From Sphingobacterium kitahiroshimense (GTDB lineage Bacteria; Bacteroidota; Bacteroidia; Sphingobacteriales; Sphingobacteriaceae), in assembly GCF_025961315.1 (NCBI RefSeq), contig NZ_JAOQNK010000001.1:2852001-2916000 (forward strand): a DNA stretch of 64,000 nucleotides. The letters run 5' to 3'. Every line of letters starts with the position of its first letter. Within the stretch, counting starts at the first letter, position 1. Shown in pieces: positions 45,963 to 55,040 of this stretch. Under the pieces are notes generated by a model, which was given only the letters and a program-made list of their open reading frames with translations, was not told where the DNA came from and did no database searches. The translations under genes were made by a program, and so were the position numbers.

Positions 45963-46668
45963 TGTTACTTCTTTCCAACTTATCTATTTTATTGATTAGA
46001 TCTTTTATGATATCTAACTGGAACTGCTGCATCTCGATGAGCTCCTGTTCTTTATGAATCAATAAATGATCTATCTTTTCATGTAAAGTACGTATTTCCA
46101 ACTCTGCTTTAAGATTGACCATATAATCATTCTGCGCTCTTTTACGGTCTTTATCCTCTTGTCTGTTTTGACTCATCATAATAACGGGAGCCTGTAAAGC
46201 AGCAATACAGGATAACAACAAATTGAGCAATATAAATGGATATGGGTCAAATCCTTTGTTACTCAACCAATACATATTTAACACAATCCAACAAACTAAA
46301 AATCCTAAAAAGGATAAAATGAATGTCCAGCTCCCTCCAAAGCCAGCAACTCTATCTGCAATACGTTCCCCAAAAGAATCTGCAACTTCCTCTTGGTCAA
46401 TAGATGCGCTAATCATCTGATTATTATTCATACTCTCAATCACCAGCTGATCTAAACGTGTAAGCTCTCCCAGCTCATTTTTCAAGATAGTTGAGATATA
46501 CTTTTCTTTATATCCATCCAGTTCGCTAGCGGCAATGAGAGATTCTTTTGAAAATTCTGGAAAATCCTCCTTGACAAGATCAAAAATAGAAGTTCTTAAT
46601 GTAGATCCCAACACTTTACTGGTAATGGGAAATGTCTTTCCAGATATACTGCTTACAAAAGTCTTCAT
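45952..46668 (-). CDS. DUF1003-family membrane protein (238 aa)
   Basis: With the start at 46668 (MKTFVSSISGKTFPIT) the protein has an N-terminal soluble part, then the DUF1003 core ADRVAGFGGSWTFILSFLGF, two membrane segments (about 122-142 and 148-170) and a long C-terminal coiled coil (LHEKIDHLLIHKEQELIEMQ). The frame is open 22 codons upstream, but the extension is not family-like. Function unknown. It overlaps arfB by 11 nt, so the two are one transcript. Confidence 0.85.
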   Translation of the reverse strand: MKTFVSSISGKTFPITSKVLGSTLRTSIFDLVKEDFPEFSKESLIAASELDGYKEKYISTILKNELGELTRLDQLVIESMNNNQMISASIDQEEVADSFGERIADRVAGFGGSWTFILSFLGFLVCWIVLNMYWLSNKGFDPYPFILLNLLLSCIAALQAPVIMMSQNRQEDKDRKRAQNDYMVNLKAELEIRTLHEKIDHLLIHKEQELIEMQQFQLDIIKDLINKIDKLERSNNGK

Positions 46669-46777
46669 AATAAGTTTAGTTAATATATAACAAGATAATT
46701 TATTTCCAGCAATAAACCAGCAATACCGATTCATAATACCTGAAAATAGTCCTTCACAAATTATTGCATTCGTGTGA

Positions 46778-46808
46778 TTGGCTGTTTTACAAATTAATCT
46801 TTAATTTG
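46778..46808 (+). promoter_or_regulatory. Candidate promoter for bshA
   Basis: TTG (46778-46780), 20 nt, then TTAATTTG (46801-46808), one base off TAnnTTTG, 19 nt before the start codon. Confidence 0.4.
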
Positions 46809-46827
46809 CAGTAAATAAATAAGCATT

Positions 46828-47964
46828 ATGAAAATAGGGATTGTATGTTATCCAACATTCGGCGGTAGTGGCGTCGTAGCAACAGAACTTGGAAAGGCTT
46901 TAGCTACGCATGGACATCAGGTTCACTTCATCACTTACCGGCAACCTGCCCGCTTGGATTTTTTTTCGGAAAATCTATTTTATCACGAAGTTGCTGTTTC
47001 ACAATATCCTCTTTTTGATTTCTTGCCATACGAATCTGCCTTAGCAAGTAAACTTGTTGATGTTGTTCGTTTTGAAAAACTAGACGTCATCCACGTTCAC
47101 TACGCCATTCCACATGCTTCAGCTGCTTTTATGGCTAAACAAATCTTATTAACTTACGGCATCAATATCCCTGTTGTAACGACATTACATGGCACTGATA
47201 TTACTTTAGTTGGTAAAGATAAAAGCTTTAGCCCTGTCGTTACTTTTTCAATTAATCAGTCTGATGGTGTAACAACCGTATCACAGAGTTTAAAGGATCA
47301 AACGCTTACTTATTTTGATATTAAGCGAGACATTCAAGTTATTCCTAATTTCATTGATCTGGAACGCTTTAGTATAAAAGACCGTTCTCATTTTAAACGA
47401 GCTATTGCTCCTGGAAATGAACGCATTTTGATTCATACCTCCAACTTTCGAAAAGTTAAAAATACCGGAGATGTGATTCGCATATTTCAAAAAGTAAATG
47501 AACATATCCCCAGTAAACTATTAATGGTTGGTGATGGACCAGAACGGACGAATGCTGAAGAATTATGTCGTGATCTTGGTGTATGTCAAGATGTTCGCTT
47601 TCTGGGTAAACAAGATGCTGTTGAAGAAATTCTATCCGTATCCGATCTTTTCTTAATGCCATCAAGTTCTGAAAGTTTTGGTCTAGCCGCTTTGGAAGCA
47701 ATGGCCTGTAAAGTTCCTGTTATTTCAACCAATACGGGAGGTTTACCAGAACTGAATGTTAATGGAGAAACAGGATTCTTAAGTGATATTGGTGATGTTG
47801 ATGAAATGGCGAAAAATGCAATCTATATTTTAGAGGATAATGATCGCCTAGAAAAGTTTAAAGATGCTGCATTAGAGCGAGCTAAAACATTCCAGCTTAG
47901 TAATATTATGCCCCAATACGAGGAATATTATAGGCAGGTGATAGAAAAAGTTAAAAATTCCTAA
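46828..47964 (+). CDS. bshA: N-acetyl-alpha-D-glucosaminyl L-malate synthase BshA
   Basis: GT4 glycosyltransferase that makes GlcNAc-malate, the first step of bacillithiol synthesis. The opening MKIGIVCYPTFGGSGVVATE and HFITYRQPARLD are BshA-specific. HVHYAIPHASAAFMAKQ and the C-terminal SSSESFGLAALEAMACKVPV (E-x7-E motif of GT4 enzymes) support the fold. 378 aa is usual. The other bacillithiol genes (bshB, bshC) are not in the window. It points to a Bacteroidota that uses bacillithiol as its main thiol. Confidence 0.94.
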   Translation: MKIGIVCYPTFGGSGVVATELGKALATHGHQVHFITYRQPARLDFFSENLFYHEVAVSQYPLFDFLPYESALASKLVDVVRFEKLDVIHVHYAIPHASAAFMAKQILLTYGINIPVVTTLHGTDITLVGKDKSFSPVVTFSINQSDGVTTVSQSLKDQTLTYFDIKRDIQVIPNFIDLERFSIKDRSHFKRAIAPGNERILIHTSNFRKVKNTGDVIRIFQKVNEHIPSKLLMVGDGPERTNAEELCRDLGVCQDVRFLGKQDAVEEILSVSDLFLMPSSSESFGLAALEAMACKVPVISTNTGGLPELNVNGETGFLSDIGDVDEMAKNAIYILEDNDRLEKFKDAALERAKTFQLSNIMPQYEEYYRQVIEKVKNS

Positions 47965-48004
47965 TAAATATGACATTCGTCCTTATCGGATGAAAAAAAA
48001 ATTT

Positions 48005-48012
48005 TATCTTTG
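48005..48012 (+). promoter_or_regulatory. Candidate -7 box for pyrH-frr
   Basis: TATCTTTG matches TAnnTTTG 29 nt before the pyrH ATG; no clear -33 TTG at the usual distance. Confidence 0.45.
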
Positions 48013-48041
48013 GCCTTTGGAGAATTTCCAAAAAAACAATT

Positions 48042-48746
48042 ATGAAATACAAACGTATCCTATTAAAACTTAGCGGCGAATCCTTAATGGGAGATCAAAG
48101 CTATGGCATTGACATCAAGAGAGTTGCACAATATGCAAAAGACATCAAAGAGTTACATACTCAAGGCTTAGAAATTGCTATTGTTATTGGTGGAGGTAAT
48201 ATCTATAGAGGTTTAAGTGCAGAACAGTCTGGTATGGACCGTGTACAAGCGGATTATATGGGCATGTTAGCAACGGTTATCAATAGTATGGCGTTGCAAG
48301 ATGGTCTTGAAAAAGTAGGTTTGAAAACCCGTTTGTTGACAGCTATTAAGATGGAGCAGATCTGTGAGCCTTTTATTCGCAGAAGAGCTGTGCGTCACCT
48401 TGAAAAAGGTCGTATTGTTATCTTTGGAGCCGGAACGGGTAACCCATATTTTACGACGGACACCGCAGCTTCACTTCGTGCGATTGAAATTAATGCAGAT
48501 GCAGTTTTAAAAGGTACTCGTGTTGATGGTATTTATACTGCAGACCCTGAAAAAGATCCTTCAGCTACACGTTTTGATGAAATTTCATTTACAGAAGTGT
48601 ATCAAAGAGGTTTGAATGTAATGGATATGACAGCATTTACACTGTGTCAAGAAAACAACTTACCAATTATTGTGTTCGATATGAACAAGCCTGGTAACTT
48701 GTCTAAATTAGCCAACGGAGAGCCGGTAGGTACTATCGTACGCTAA
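48042..48746 (+). CDS. pyrH: UMP kinase
   Basis: Phosphorylates UMP to [31 protein letters not shown] and the [17 protein letters not shown] segment are PyrH motifs of the amino-acid-kinase fold. 234 aa. frr follows 30 nt downstream, the common bacterial pairing, so they share a transcript ending at 49361-49396. Confidence 0.97.
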   Translation: MKYKRILLKLSGESLMGDQSYGIDIKRVAQYAKDIKELHTQGLEIAIVIGGGNIYRGLSAEQSGMDRVQADYMGMLATVINSMALQDGLEKVGLKTRLLTAIKMEQICEPFIRRRAVRHLEKGRIVIFGAGTGNPYFTTDTAASLRAIEINADAVLKGTRVDGIYTADPEKDPSATRFDEISFTEVYQRGLNVMDMTAFTLCQENNLPIIVFDMNKPGNLSKLANGEPVGTIVR

Positions 48747-48776
48747 TCATAAAAAAGAAAAAAACGATATTAAGAT

Positions 48777-49340
48777 ATGAATGAATTGATTTCACTTGAA
48801 TTGGACGATTGTAAGGAGAATATGTCCAAAGCTGTTTCTTTTACAGAATCAGAATTAACAAAAATTCGTGCCGGAAAAGCTTCACCATCTATGTTAGATG
48901 GCATTTCGGTTGATTATTATGGATCTCCAACTCCGTTGGCTCAAGTTAGTAATATTAATACAACTGACGCACGTACTATTGTTATCCAACCATGGGAAAA
49001 ACAATTGATCAATGCTATTGAAAAAGCTATCACAGATGCTAACTTAGGTGTTAACCCACAAAATGATGGTATTGTGATCCGTTTGGTAATTCCTGCTTTA
49101 ACAGAAGAAAGAAGACGTGATTTAGTAAGAAAGGCAAAAGAAGAAACTGAAAAAGGTCGTGTTGTTGTTCGTAATATCCGCAAAGAAACAAATGAGTCTT
49201 TGAAAAAATTGAAAAATGACGGTGCTTCTGAAGACGAAATAAAAGTTGGTGAAGCTGAAGTTCAGAAATTGACTGATTTATACATTGCAAAAGTTGATAA
49301 ATTAGCAGAATTAAAAGAAAAAGATATCATGACGGTATAA
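48777..49340 (+). CDS. frr: Ribosome recycling factor
   Basis: RRF splits post-termination ribosomes together with EF-G. TKIRAGKASPSMLDGISVDYYG and the PLTEERRRDLVRKAKEE-like segment (here PALTEERRRDLV) are diagnostic. 187 aa, all-helical tail with a conserved KVDKLAELKEKDIM ending. Cytoplasmic. Terminator 21 nt after the stop. Confidence 0.97.
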   Translation: MNELISLELDDCKENMSKAVSFTESELTKIRAGKASPSMLDGISVDYYGSPTPLAQVSNINTTDARTIVIQPWEKQLINAIEKAITDANLGVNPQNDGIVIRLVIPALTEERRRDLVRKAKEETEKGRVVVRNIRKETNESLKKLKNDGASEDEIKVGEAEVQKLTDLYIAKVDKLAELKEKDIMTV

Positions 49341-49360
49341 TTTTCTTTTCTGAGAATATT

Positions 49361-49396
49361 AAAATGGGGATGTATGCTATACATCCCCATTTTTTA
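49361..49396 (+). terminator. Terminator after frr
   Basis: AAAATGGGGATGTAT (49361-49375) pairs perfectly with ATACATCCCCATTTT (49379-49393) over a 3-nt loop, followed by T. Confidence 0.92.
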
Positions 49397-49470
49397 TTTT
49401 ATAATAATGGTTTTCTTTAAAATTAGTTGTAACTTAATCCTTAAACTAAACTACAAACAAATTAAACAGT

Positions 49471-50451
49471 ATGAATAATTCACGCCGTCAATTTATCAAA
49501 AAAGCTGGTCTTGGACTTTCTGCAGCATATTTCCTACCACAGCTCCTTTCTTGTGAAAGTAAGAAACCAGGTATTGATTCACCTTTTGCTAATATAGGTG
49601 TACAACTATATTCGATTCGAGATCTGATGACTGCAAACCCGACCGATTCTTTACAGCAGGTTTCTAAAATAGGTTATAAGCATGTTGAAACATATGGAAT
49701 AGATACTGTAGCAAAAAGTTTTTGGGGTTTAGATTATAAAAGTTTAAAAAAAGTATTAGACGATAACGGCCTAAAATCGCATAGCGGTCATTACGATATG
49801 TCAAAATACTTCAGCCGAAACCATCAAGATAAAGAGGATCTAAATATCTATTTTGATGCGGCAAAAGAGTTAGGACAAGAATATGTTATCGCTCCTGTCT
49901 CTCCAATGTTTGATATTTCTGCCTTAAAGAAGGATGATTTTCTTTACATAGCTGAACAGCTAAATAAAGCGGGTGAAGCCGCTAAGAAACATGGTTTAAA
50001 GGTTGCTTTCCATAATCATTTCTGGGAATTTAGAGATTTAGGAAATGGCACCAAAGGGGAAGAAGTATTGTTGGCTTTTACAGAGCCCGACCTTGTTGAT
50101 TTTGAACTTGATTTATACTGGGCAGAAAAGGCAGGAATTAACCCTGTCAGTTTATTTGAAAAATTTCCGAACCGATTCAAACTATGGCATATCAAGGATA
50201 TGGATAAAGCATTTACAAAAACTATTGTTGGACCTGAATTTGACAAATTAGACTTTGGCGCAATTTCAAAAGAGGTAAAATATACAGAAGTTGGAACTGG
50301 CCATATTGATTTTATTGCTATCGCACAGGCAAAAGCAAAAGCTGGTTTAAAATATGCTTTTGTTGAACAAGATGATATCTATCTACCTAATAAATTTGAG
50401 AGCTTAAAGAAAAGCTACGATTACGTAGAACAGCATTTAGCTAAAATATAA
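49471..50451 (+). CDS. Tat-exported sugar phosphate isomerase/epimerase-like lipoprotein (326 aa)
   Basis: N-terminal twin-arginine signal: SRRQFIKKAG with Arg5-Arg6, hydrophobic stretch, then lipobox LLSC with Cys28, so it is probably a Tat-dependent lipoprotein. The mature part is a xylose-isomerase-like TIM barrel (GVQLYSIRD, YKHVETYG, LKVAFHNHFWEF, LVDFELDLYW, LWHIKDMD), with metal-binding Glu/His/Asp positions in the expected strands. The substrate is unknown; related Bacteroidota proteins act on sugars or inositol-like compounds. Stands alone between terminators. Confidence 0.88.
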   Translation: MNNSRRQFIKKAGLGLSAAYFLPQLLSCESKKPGIDSPFANIGVQLYSIRDLMTANPTDSLQQVSKIGYKHVETYGIDTVAKSFWGLDYKSLKKVLDDNGLKSHSGHYDMSKYFSRNHQDKEDLNIYFDAAKELGQEYVIAPVSPMFDISALKKDDFLYIAEQLNKAGEAAKKHGLKVAFHNHFWEFRDLGNGTKGEEVLLAFTEPDLVDFELDLYWAEKAGINPVSLFEKFPNRFKLWHIKDMDKAFTKTIVGPEFDKLDFGAISKEVKYTEVGTGHIDFIAIAQAKAKAGLKYAFVEQDDIYLPNKFESLKKSYDYVEQHLAKI

Positions 50452-50500
50452 TTATAAAAATAAAGGGGGCTTAAGCCCCCTTTATTTTTATAATTATATT
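50445..50500. terminator. 56-bp perfect palindrome, bidirectional terminator
   Basis: Every base from 50445 to 50500 pairs with its mirror position around the centre at 50472/50473 (core GGGGGCTTAAGCCCCC, flanks A-rich then T-rich). It contains the stop codon of the isomerase-like gene and ends 5 nt before the purE stop, serving both convergent genes. Confidence 0.92.
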
Positions 50501-50505
50501 CACAC

Positions 50506-51015
50506 TTAAAAAGTCATTTTTTCAACTTCTTCAGCTGTTTCAATCACTTTTGCAGCTAATTCAGTTTTAAAAGCGATGATATTTTTTTCGATTTCTTTAT
50601 CTTGTGTTCCTATTATCTGCGCGGCAAGGATACCTGCATTTTTCGCTGCATTCAATGCCACTGTCGCTACAGGAATACCATTTGGCATCTGTAAGATCGA
50701 TAATACCGAATCCCATCCATCAATTGAATTAGATGACTTTACCGGAACTCCGATAACAGGCAGATGCGTAATTGATGCTACCATACCTGGTAAATGTGCT
50801 GCTCCACCTGCACCTGCAATAATAACTTTCAAACCTCTTTTCGCCGCATCTTGCGCATAATCAAACATTCGTTGCGGCGTACGATGTGCGGAAACAATCG
50901 TTACTTCGAAAGGAACTCCCAATGTTTTTAATACATCTACTGCATCTTGCATTACAGGTAAGTCTGATTTACTTCCCATAATAATTCCAACTAAAACCTG
51001 GTTCAATGTTGACAT
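50506..51015 (-). CDS. purE: N5-carboxyaminoimidazole ribonucleotide mutase
   Basis: Class I PurE of purine synthesis: [26 protein letters not shown] and the [14 protein letters not shown] loop with active-site His/Ser are all present. 169 aa is normal. It works with PurK, encoded 6 nt upstream in the same operon. The C-terminal helical tail ([12 protein letters not shown]) is typical. Confidence 0.97.
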   Translation of the reverse strand: MSTLNQVLVGIIMGSKSDLPVMQDAVDVLKTLGVPFEVTIVSAHRTPQRMFDYAQDAAKRGLKVIIAGAGGAAHLPGMVASITHLPVIGVPVKSSNSIDGWDSVLSILQMPNGIPVATVALNAAKNAGILAAQIIGTQDKEIEKNIIAFKTELAAKVIETAEEVEKMTF

Positions 51016-51021
51016 ATATTT

Positions 51022-52164
51022 TTAAGCTTTTACTTTTAAAATTTCTTGTACTTTTCTAGCATTACTGATGGCTAATTCACGGTCGTCATTGATAATACAC
51101 ACGTGTCCCATCTTACGGAAAGGTTTAGTGAATTTTTTGCCATACAAGTGTACATATACACCTTCCATAGCCAGAATCTCTTCTACACCCTCGTATTTAG
51201 CTAATCCTTCATAACCTTCTTCACCAAGAAGATTTATCATCACTGCATTAGAACGGCAACGTGTATCGCCTAATGGCAAATTAAAGATCGCTCTCAAATG
51301 TTGTGCAAATTGAGAAACATAGTTCCCTTCTATCGTTTGATGACCACTATTATGTGTACGTGGCGCAAGTTCATTGACTAATATCTCACCGTCTTTTGTT
51401 AAGAACATCTCAACAGCTAGAAGCCCGACAATCTGTAAGTCATTGGCAATCTTCTTGGCTAATTCTTCTGCTCGTTGCTGAATATCGAAACCATATGTTG
51501 AAGGTGCTATTAAAAACTCCACCAGGTTAGCTTCGGGATTAAACTCCATTTCTACCATTGGAAAAGTTGCAACATCACCATCATCATTTCGTGCGACTAT
51601 AACAGCTATTTCTTTTTCGAAATCAACCCATTCTTCAATTAAAGAGGGTTCATCAAAAGCAGTTTCTAAATCATCAACTGTGTTTATCTTCTTCACTCCC
51701 TTACCATCATAACCATCTTTACGTAGTTTTTGAATATAAGGAATAGTCAAATTTGTATTTTTAAGATTCTCTTTGGTAGAGATCAGCTGAAATGCCGAAG
51801 TTGGAATATCATTTTGTTTAAAAAACTGCTTTTGCAATCCTTTATCTTGTATAAGACGAATGATACGCGATTGTGGATAGACAAGTACACCTTCTTCTTC
51901 CAATTTTTCTAAGGCGTCCACATTTACCTTTTCGATCTCAATGGTAATCATATCAAGATCTTTTCCAAAATTGTATACAGTTTCAAAATCGCTCAGAGAG
52001 CCACATTCAAAACGATTGCATAATTTACGGCAAGGAGCATTCTTATCTGGATCAAGAATGTGAACATTAACGTTATAATTAATGGCCTCTTGAATCAACA
52101 TACGGCCCAATTGACCACCGCCAAGAACACCTAATTGCAAATCACCATAAAAATCTTTTCCCAT
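51022..52164 (-). CDS. purK: 5-(carboxyamino)imidazole ribonucleotide synthase
   Basis: ATP-grasp enzyme of purine synthesis, converting AIR to N5-CAIR. LGVLGGGQLGRMLIQEA at the N-terminus, YIQKLRKDGYDGKG, EEWVDFEKEIAVIVARN and LVNELAPRTHNSGHQTIEG are PurK signatures. 380 aa. It starts 24 nt after nuoB, so it appears to be read from the nuoA promoter, a mixed respiratory/purine operon. Confidence 0.96.
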   Translation of the reverse strand: MGKDFYGDLQLGVLGGGQLGRMLIQEAINYNVNVHILDPDKNAPCRKLCNRFECGSLSDFETVYNFGKDLDMITIEIEKVNVDALEKLEEEGVLVYPQSRIIRLIQDKGLQKQFFKQNDIPTSAFQLISTKENLKNTNLTIPYIQKLRKDGYDGKGVKKINTVDDLETAFDEPSLIEEWVDFEKEIAVIVARNDDGDVATFPMVEMEFNPEANLVEFLIAPSTYGFDIQQRAEELAKKIANDLQIVGLLAVEMFLTKDGEILVNELAPRTHNSGHQTIEGNYVSQFAQHLRAIFNLPLGDTRCRSNAVMINLLGEEGYEGLAKYEGVEEILAMEGVYVHLYGKKFTKPFRKMGHVCIINDDRELAISNARKVQEILKVKA

Positions 52165-52188
52165 GTCTATTTTTCTATTTCTATTCTA

Positions 52189-52692
52189 TTAAGCTTTTTG
52201 GTTAAACAACTGTTCTCCCAATAAACTTTCTTTTTCAATTTTCTTTTGTAGTTCTAAAAATGCGCCAATCAATGCTTCTGGTCTCGGAGGACAGCCTTGC
52301 ACATATACATCCACCGGTATAACGCGATCAACTCCCTTTACAACATGATATCCATGTTGCCAATATGGCCCTCCACAATTTGAACATGATCCCATCGAAA
52401 TCACATATTTTGGTTCTGGCATCTGTTCATATAGCTTCCGAATACGATCGGCCATTTTAAAGGTTACCGTCCCTGCTATAATCATCACATCCGACTGTCT
52501 AGGTGAAGGACGAGGAAAAACCCCTAATCGATCGAGATCATAATTGGCAGCCATGGCTCCCATCATCTCGATGGCACAGCAGGCTATACCAAAACTAATC
52601 GGCCACATCGATGATAGTCTTGCCCAATTCAGGAGATCGTCCAATTTGGCTACAATAACACCATTATTCTGTATTTGACTTTCTAAACTCAT
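52189..52692 (-). CDS. nuoB: NADH-quinone oxidoreductase subunit B
   Basis: Carries the N2 [4Fe-4S] cluster of complex I: Cys38-Cys39 in [10 protein letters not shown], Cys103 in MGSCSNCGG and Cys134 in VQGCPPRPE. 167 aa. Its start overlaps the nuoA stop by 4 nt (ATGA). The gene downstream is purK and not nuoC, so the rest of complex I must lie elsewhere if present. Confidence 0.97.
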   Translation of the reverse strand: MSLESQIQNNGVIVAKLDDLLNWARLSSMWPISFGIACCAIEMMGAMAANYDLDRLGVFPRPSPRQSDVMIIAGTVTFKMADRIRKLYEQMPEPKYVISMGSCSNCGGPYWQHGYHVVKGVDRVIPVDVYVQGCPPRPEALIGAFLELQKKIEKESLLGEQLFNQKA

Positions 52693-53288
52693 GATGTTGC
52701 TCCTGGTTTTTTGAATCTGGGTTTAAAAGCTATTTTTGCGGCTACAGGCGTTTCTTCATTAGCTTTTTCTGCAGTTGTTTTATCGTCTAACTGCGCTGTA
52801 TACGCCCTTAAGGGATAAGTTGCTTGATTAAGACCATCATAAGCATTACTTGGAATACTTACATTGACCTTTGGTCGTTGATGTATCGGCTTTACCCACT
52901 CGAGATCGCCCTTTACCCACACAAAAATCAACCCTATAATAAGTATACCTACAAATAATGCCATTTCAATCAGAGTAAACCAACCCCATCTTCCATCGGC
53001 GGCAATGTATTCGGCCTGCCCAAATACAGTAGCCCAAGGAAATATGAAAATGAGCTCTACATCAAAAAGTAAAAATATAAGTGCAATAACATAAAATCTT
53101 GGGTTAAATTGAACCCAAGAAGAGCCTACTGCGTCTTCACCACATTCATAAGTACTTAATTTTTGAGGAGTAGGTTTATTTACAGAAAGCATTCTTCCTG
53201 CCATAATGGTCATCGCAACTAAAAATATGCCTACCAAAATTATGATAAGTATCTTTCCGTATTCCGATAATTGCCCGGGGTCATCCAT
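52689..53288 (-). CDS. nuoA: NADH-quinone oxidoreductase subunit A
   Basis: Membrane subunit of complex I with three TMs (about 10-32, 65-88, 102-124). [19 protein letters not shown] and [17 protein letters not shown] are the NuoA signature. At 199 aa it is longer than the common ~120-150 aa because of a soluble C-terminal tail (about 130-199) rich in Lys, Pro and Ala, which other NuoA lack. Operon nuoA-nuoB-purK-purE. Confidence 0.95.
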   Translation of the reverse strand: MDDPGQLSEYGKILIIILVGIFLVAMTIMAGRMLSVNKPTPQKLSTYECGEDAVGSSWVQFNPRFYVIALIFLLFDVELIFIFPWATVFGQAEYIAADGRWGWFTLIEMALFVGILIIGLIFVWVKGDLEWVKPIHQRPKVNVSIPSNAYDGLNQATYPLRAYTAQLDDKTTAEKANEETPVAAKIAFKPRFKKPGATS

Positions 53289-53295
53289 TGTTTTA

Positions 53296-53303
53296 CAAAG
53301 TTA
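53296..53303 (-). promoter_or_regulatory. Candidate -7 box for nuoA
   Basis: CAAAGTTA on the plus strand reads TAACTTTG on the minus strand (TAnnTTTG) 7 nt before the ATG. A TTG lies 16 nt further upstream. The predicted leader is extremely short. Confidence 0.42.
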
Positions 53304-53483
53304 AAAAATAATTCTATTACAATCAGAACTAAGTCTAAAATACAAAAAAATAAATACGAATTGTCAAAAGATATCAGAGAATCCATGCCCTTATAGCTCA
53401 TTTATTTCATCTTTGATAACTCTATGACAATAGGCCAGCTGCAACGCCCCATTTACAATCGAACTGGCATTTTTTATATCTCT

Positions 53484-53519
53484 AAAAAAATACCCTAAAA
53501 ATTATGCATTTTTAGGGTA
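53484..53519 (-). terminator. Terminator after ffh
   Basis: TACCCTAAAAAT (53491-53502) pairs with ATTTTTAGGGTA (53508-53519). On the minus strand a seven-T run (complement of 53484-53490) follows. Confidence 0.88.
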
Positions 53520-53547
53520 TTAAAGGATATAAAAAATAATTTCTATC

Positions 53548-54885
53548 TTATTTCCCTGGCATTTTAGGCATGCTTTTCATTAATTTCGCTGCCATTGCCG
53601 GGTTTGACATCTGTTTCATCACTTTTCGCATATCGCCAAACTGCTTCATTAACTTATTCACTTCATTGATATCCGTACCTGAACCTTTGGCAATACGAGA
53701 ACGTCTTTTTTGATCGATCGCATCTGGATTTTCTCTTTCAAATGGAGTCATTGAATCAATAATTGCTTCAATTGGCTTGAATGCATTATCATCTACTTCA
53801 ATATCTTTCATCGCTTTACCGACTCCAGGAATCATACCCATCAAATCTTTCATGTTACCCATTTTTTTGATTTGCTGAATCTGCGATTTAAAATCGTTGA
53901 AGTCAAATTTATTTTTGCGAATTTTCTTTTGAAGCTCTGCGGCTTCTTTTTCATCAAATTGTTGTTGTGCTCTTTCTACTAAAGAGACAACGTCACCCAT
54001 ACCCAAAATACGGGAAGCCATACGATCCGGATAAAACACATCTAATGCATCCATCTTCTCGCCTGTACCGATAAATTTGATTGGTTTGTTTACAACAGAT
54101 TTAATTGATAATGCGGCACCACCACGAGTATCCCCATCTAGTTTTGTTAATACTACACCTGTAAAATCCAAACGGTCATTGAATGTTTTAGCTGTATTCA
54201 CAGCATCTTGACCAGTCATCGAATCTACAACAAAGAGAATTTCATGCGGTTGAGTAGCTTCTTTTACGGCAGTAATCTCCACCATTAAAGGCTCATCAAT
54301 AGCCAAACGACCTGCAGTATCAATGATCACTACATTATGTCCACTTCTTTTTGCCTCCTCTACTCCTGCTTTTGCAATAGCGATTGGATCTGTAGAATTA
54401 CGGTCTACATAAACCGGAACACCTACTTGTCCTGCCAATACTTCCAATTGGTCAATTGCCGCAGGACGATACACATCACCAGCTACTAATAAAGGCTTTT
54501 TACCTTTTTTATCTTTTAAGTATAAAGCTAATTTCCCTGAGAATGTTGTTTTACCAGCACCATTTAATCCGGCGATTAATATAACAGTCGGATTTTTAGA
54601 AGCTTCTAATTCAGTAACAGAGCCTCCCATTAACGCTGTCAACTCATCATTCATGATTTTGGTCAACAATTGGCCGGGTGAGATACTTGTTAATACATTT
54701 TCACCTAACGCTTTTTGTTTAACATCATCTGTAAATGTCTTTGCAGTTTTATAATTCACATCGGCATCTAATAATGCCTTACGAATTTCTTTCATCGTTT
54801 CTGCAACGTTGATCTCGGTAATACTGCCTTGGCCTTTTAAAACCTTAAAGGCTCTATCTAATTTATCCTGTAAGTTCTGAAACAT
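53548..54885 (-). CDS. ffh: Signal recognition particle protein Ffh
   Basis: GTPase that targets inner-membrane proteins with 4.5S RNA and FtsY. N domain (1-95), G domain with GLNGAGKTT (106-114), DTAGR, TKLDGDTRGG, then the Met-rich M domain (about 295-445; FGDMRKVMKQMSNPAMAAKL). 445 aa is usual. It has its own terminator and a separate -7 box, so it is monocistronic. No ffs RNA is visible nearby. Confidence 0.97.
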   Translation of the reverse strand: MFQNLQDKLDRAFKVLKGQGSITEINVAETMKEIRKALLDADVNYKTAKTFTDDVKQKALGENVLTSISPGQLLTKIMNDELTALMGGSVTELEASKNPTVILIAGLNGAGKTTFSGKLALYLKDKKGKKPLLVAGDVYRPAAIDQLEVLAGQVGVPVYVDRNSTDPIAIAKAGVEEAKRSGHNVVIIDTAGRLAIDEPLMVEITAVKEATQPHEILFVVDSMTGQDAVNTAKTFNDRLDFTGVVLTKLDGDTRGGAALSIKSVVNKPIKFIGTGEKMDALDVFYPDRMASRILGMGDVVSLVERAQQQFDEKEAAELQKKIRKNKFDFNDFKSQIQQIKKMGNMKDLMGMIPGVGKAMKDIEVDDNAFKPIEAIIDSMTPFERENPDAIDQKRRSRIAKGSGTDINEVNKLMKQFGDMRKVMKQMSNPAMAAKLMKSMPKMPGK

Positions 54886-54916
54886 GATAATTGTAAGTCT
54901 ATGCTATTATAAAAAG

Positions 54917-54924
54917 CAAAGTTA
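54917..54924 (-). promoter_or_regulatory. Candidate -7 box for ffh
   Basis: CAAAGTTA reads TAACTTTG on the minus strand, 31 nt before the start codon. No TTG at the normal -33 distance. Confidence 0.42.
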
Positions 54925-54978
54925 AAAAAATAGTCGGAAGCTGAAGCATATAGAATTCAATTCCAAGGATTAATACAT

Positions 54979-55015
54979 AAAAAAAGCGAATATTTATAAA
55001 AACATTCGCTTTTTT
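54979..55015 (-). terminator. Terminator after the zinc peptidase gene
   Basis: AAAAAAGCGAAT (54980-54991) pairs with ATTCGCTTTTTT (55004-55015), and the minus strand continues into a T-run. Confidence 0.85.
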
Positions 55016-55040
55016 GTGCTTTTAAGTATCCGTAAAGCCC

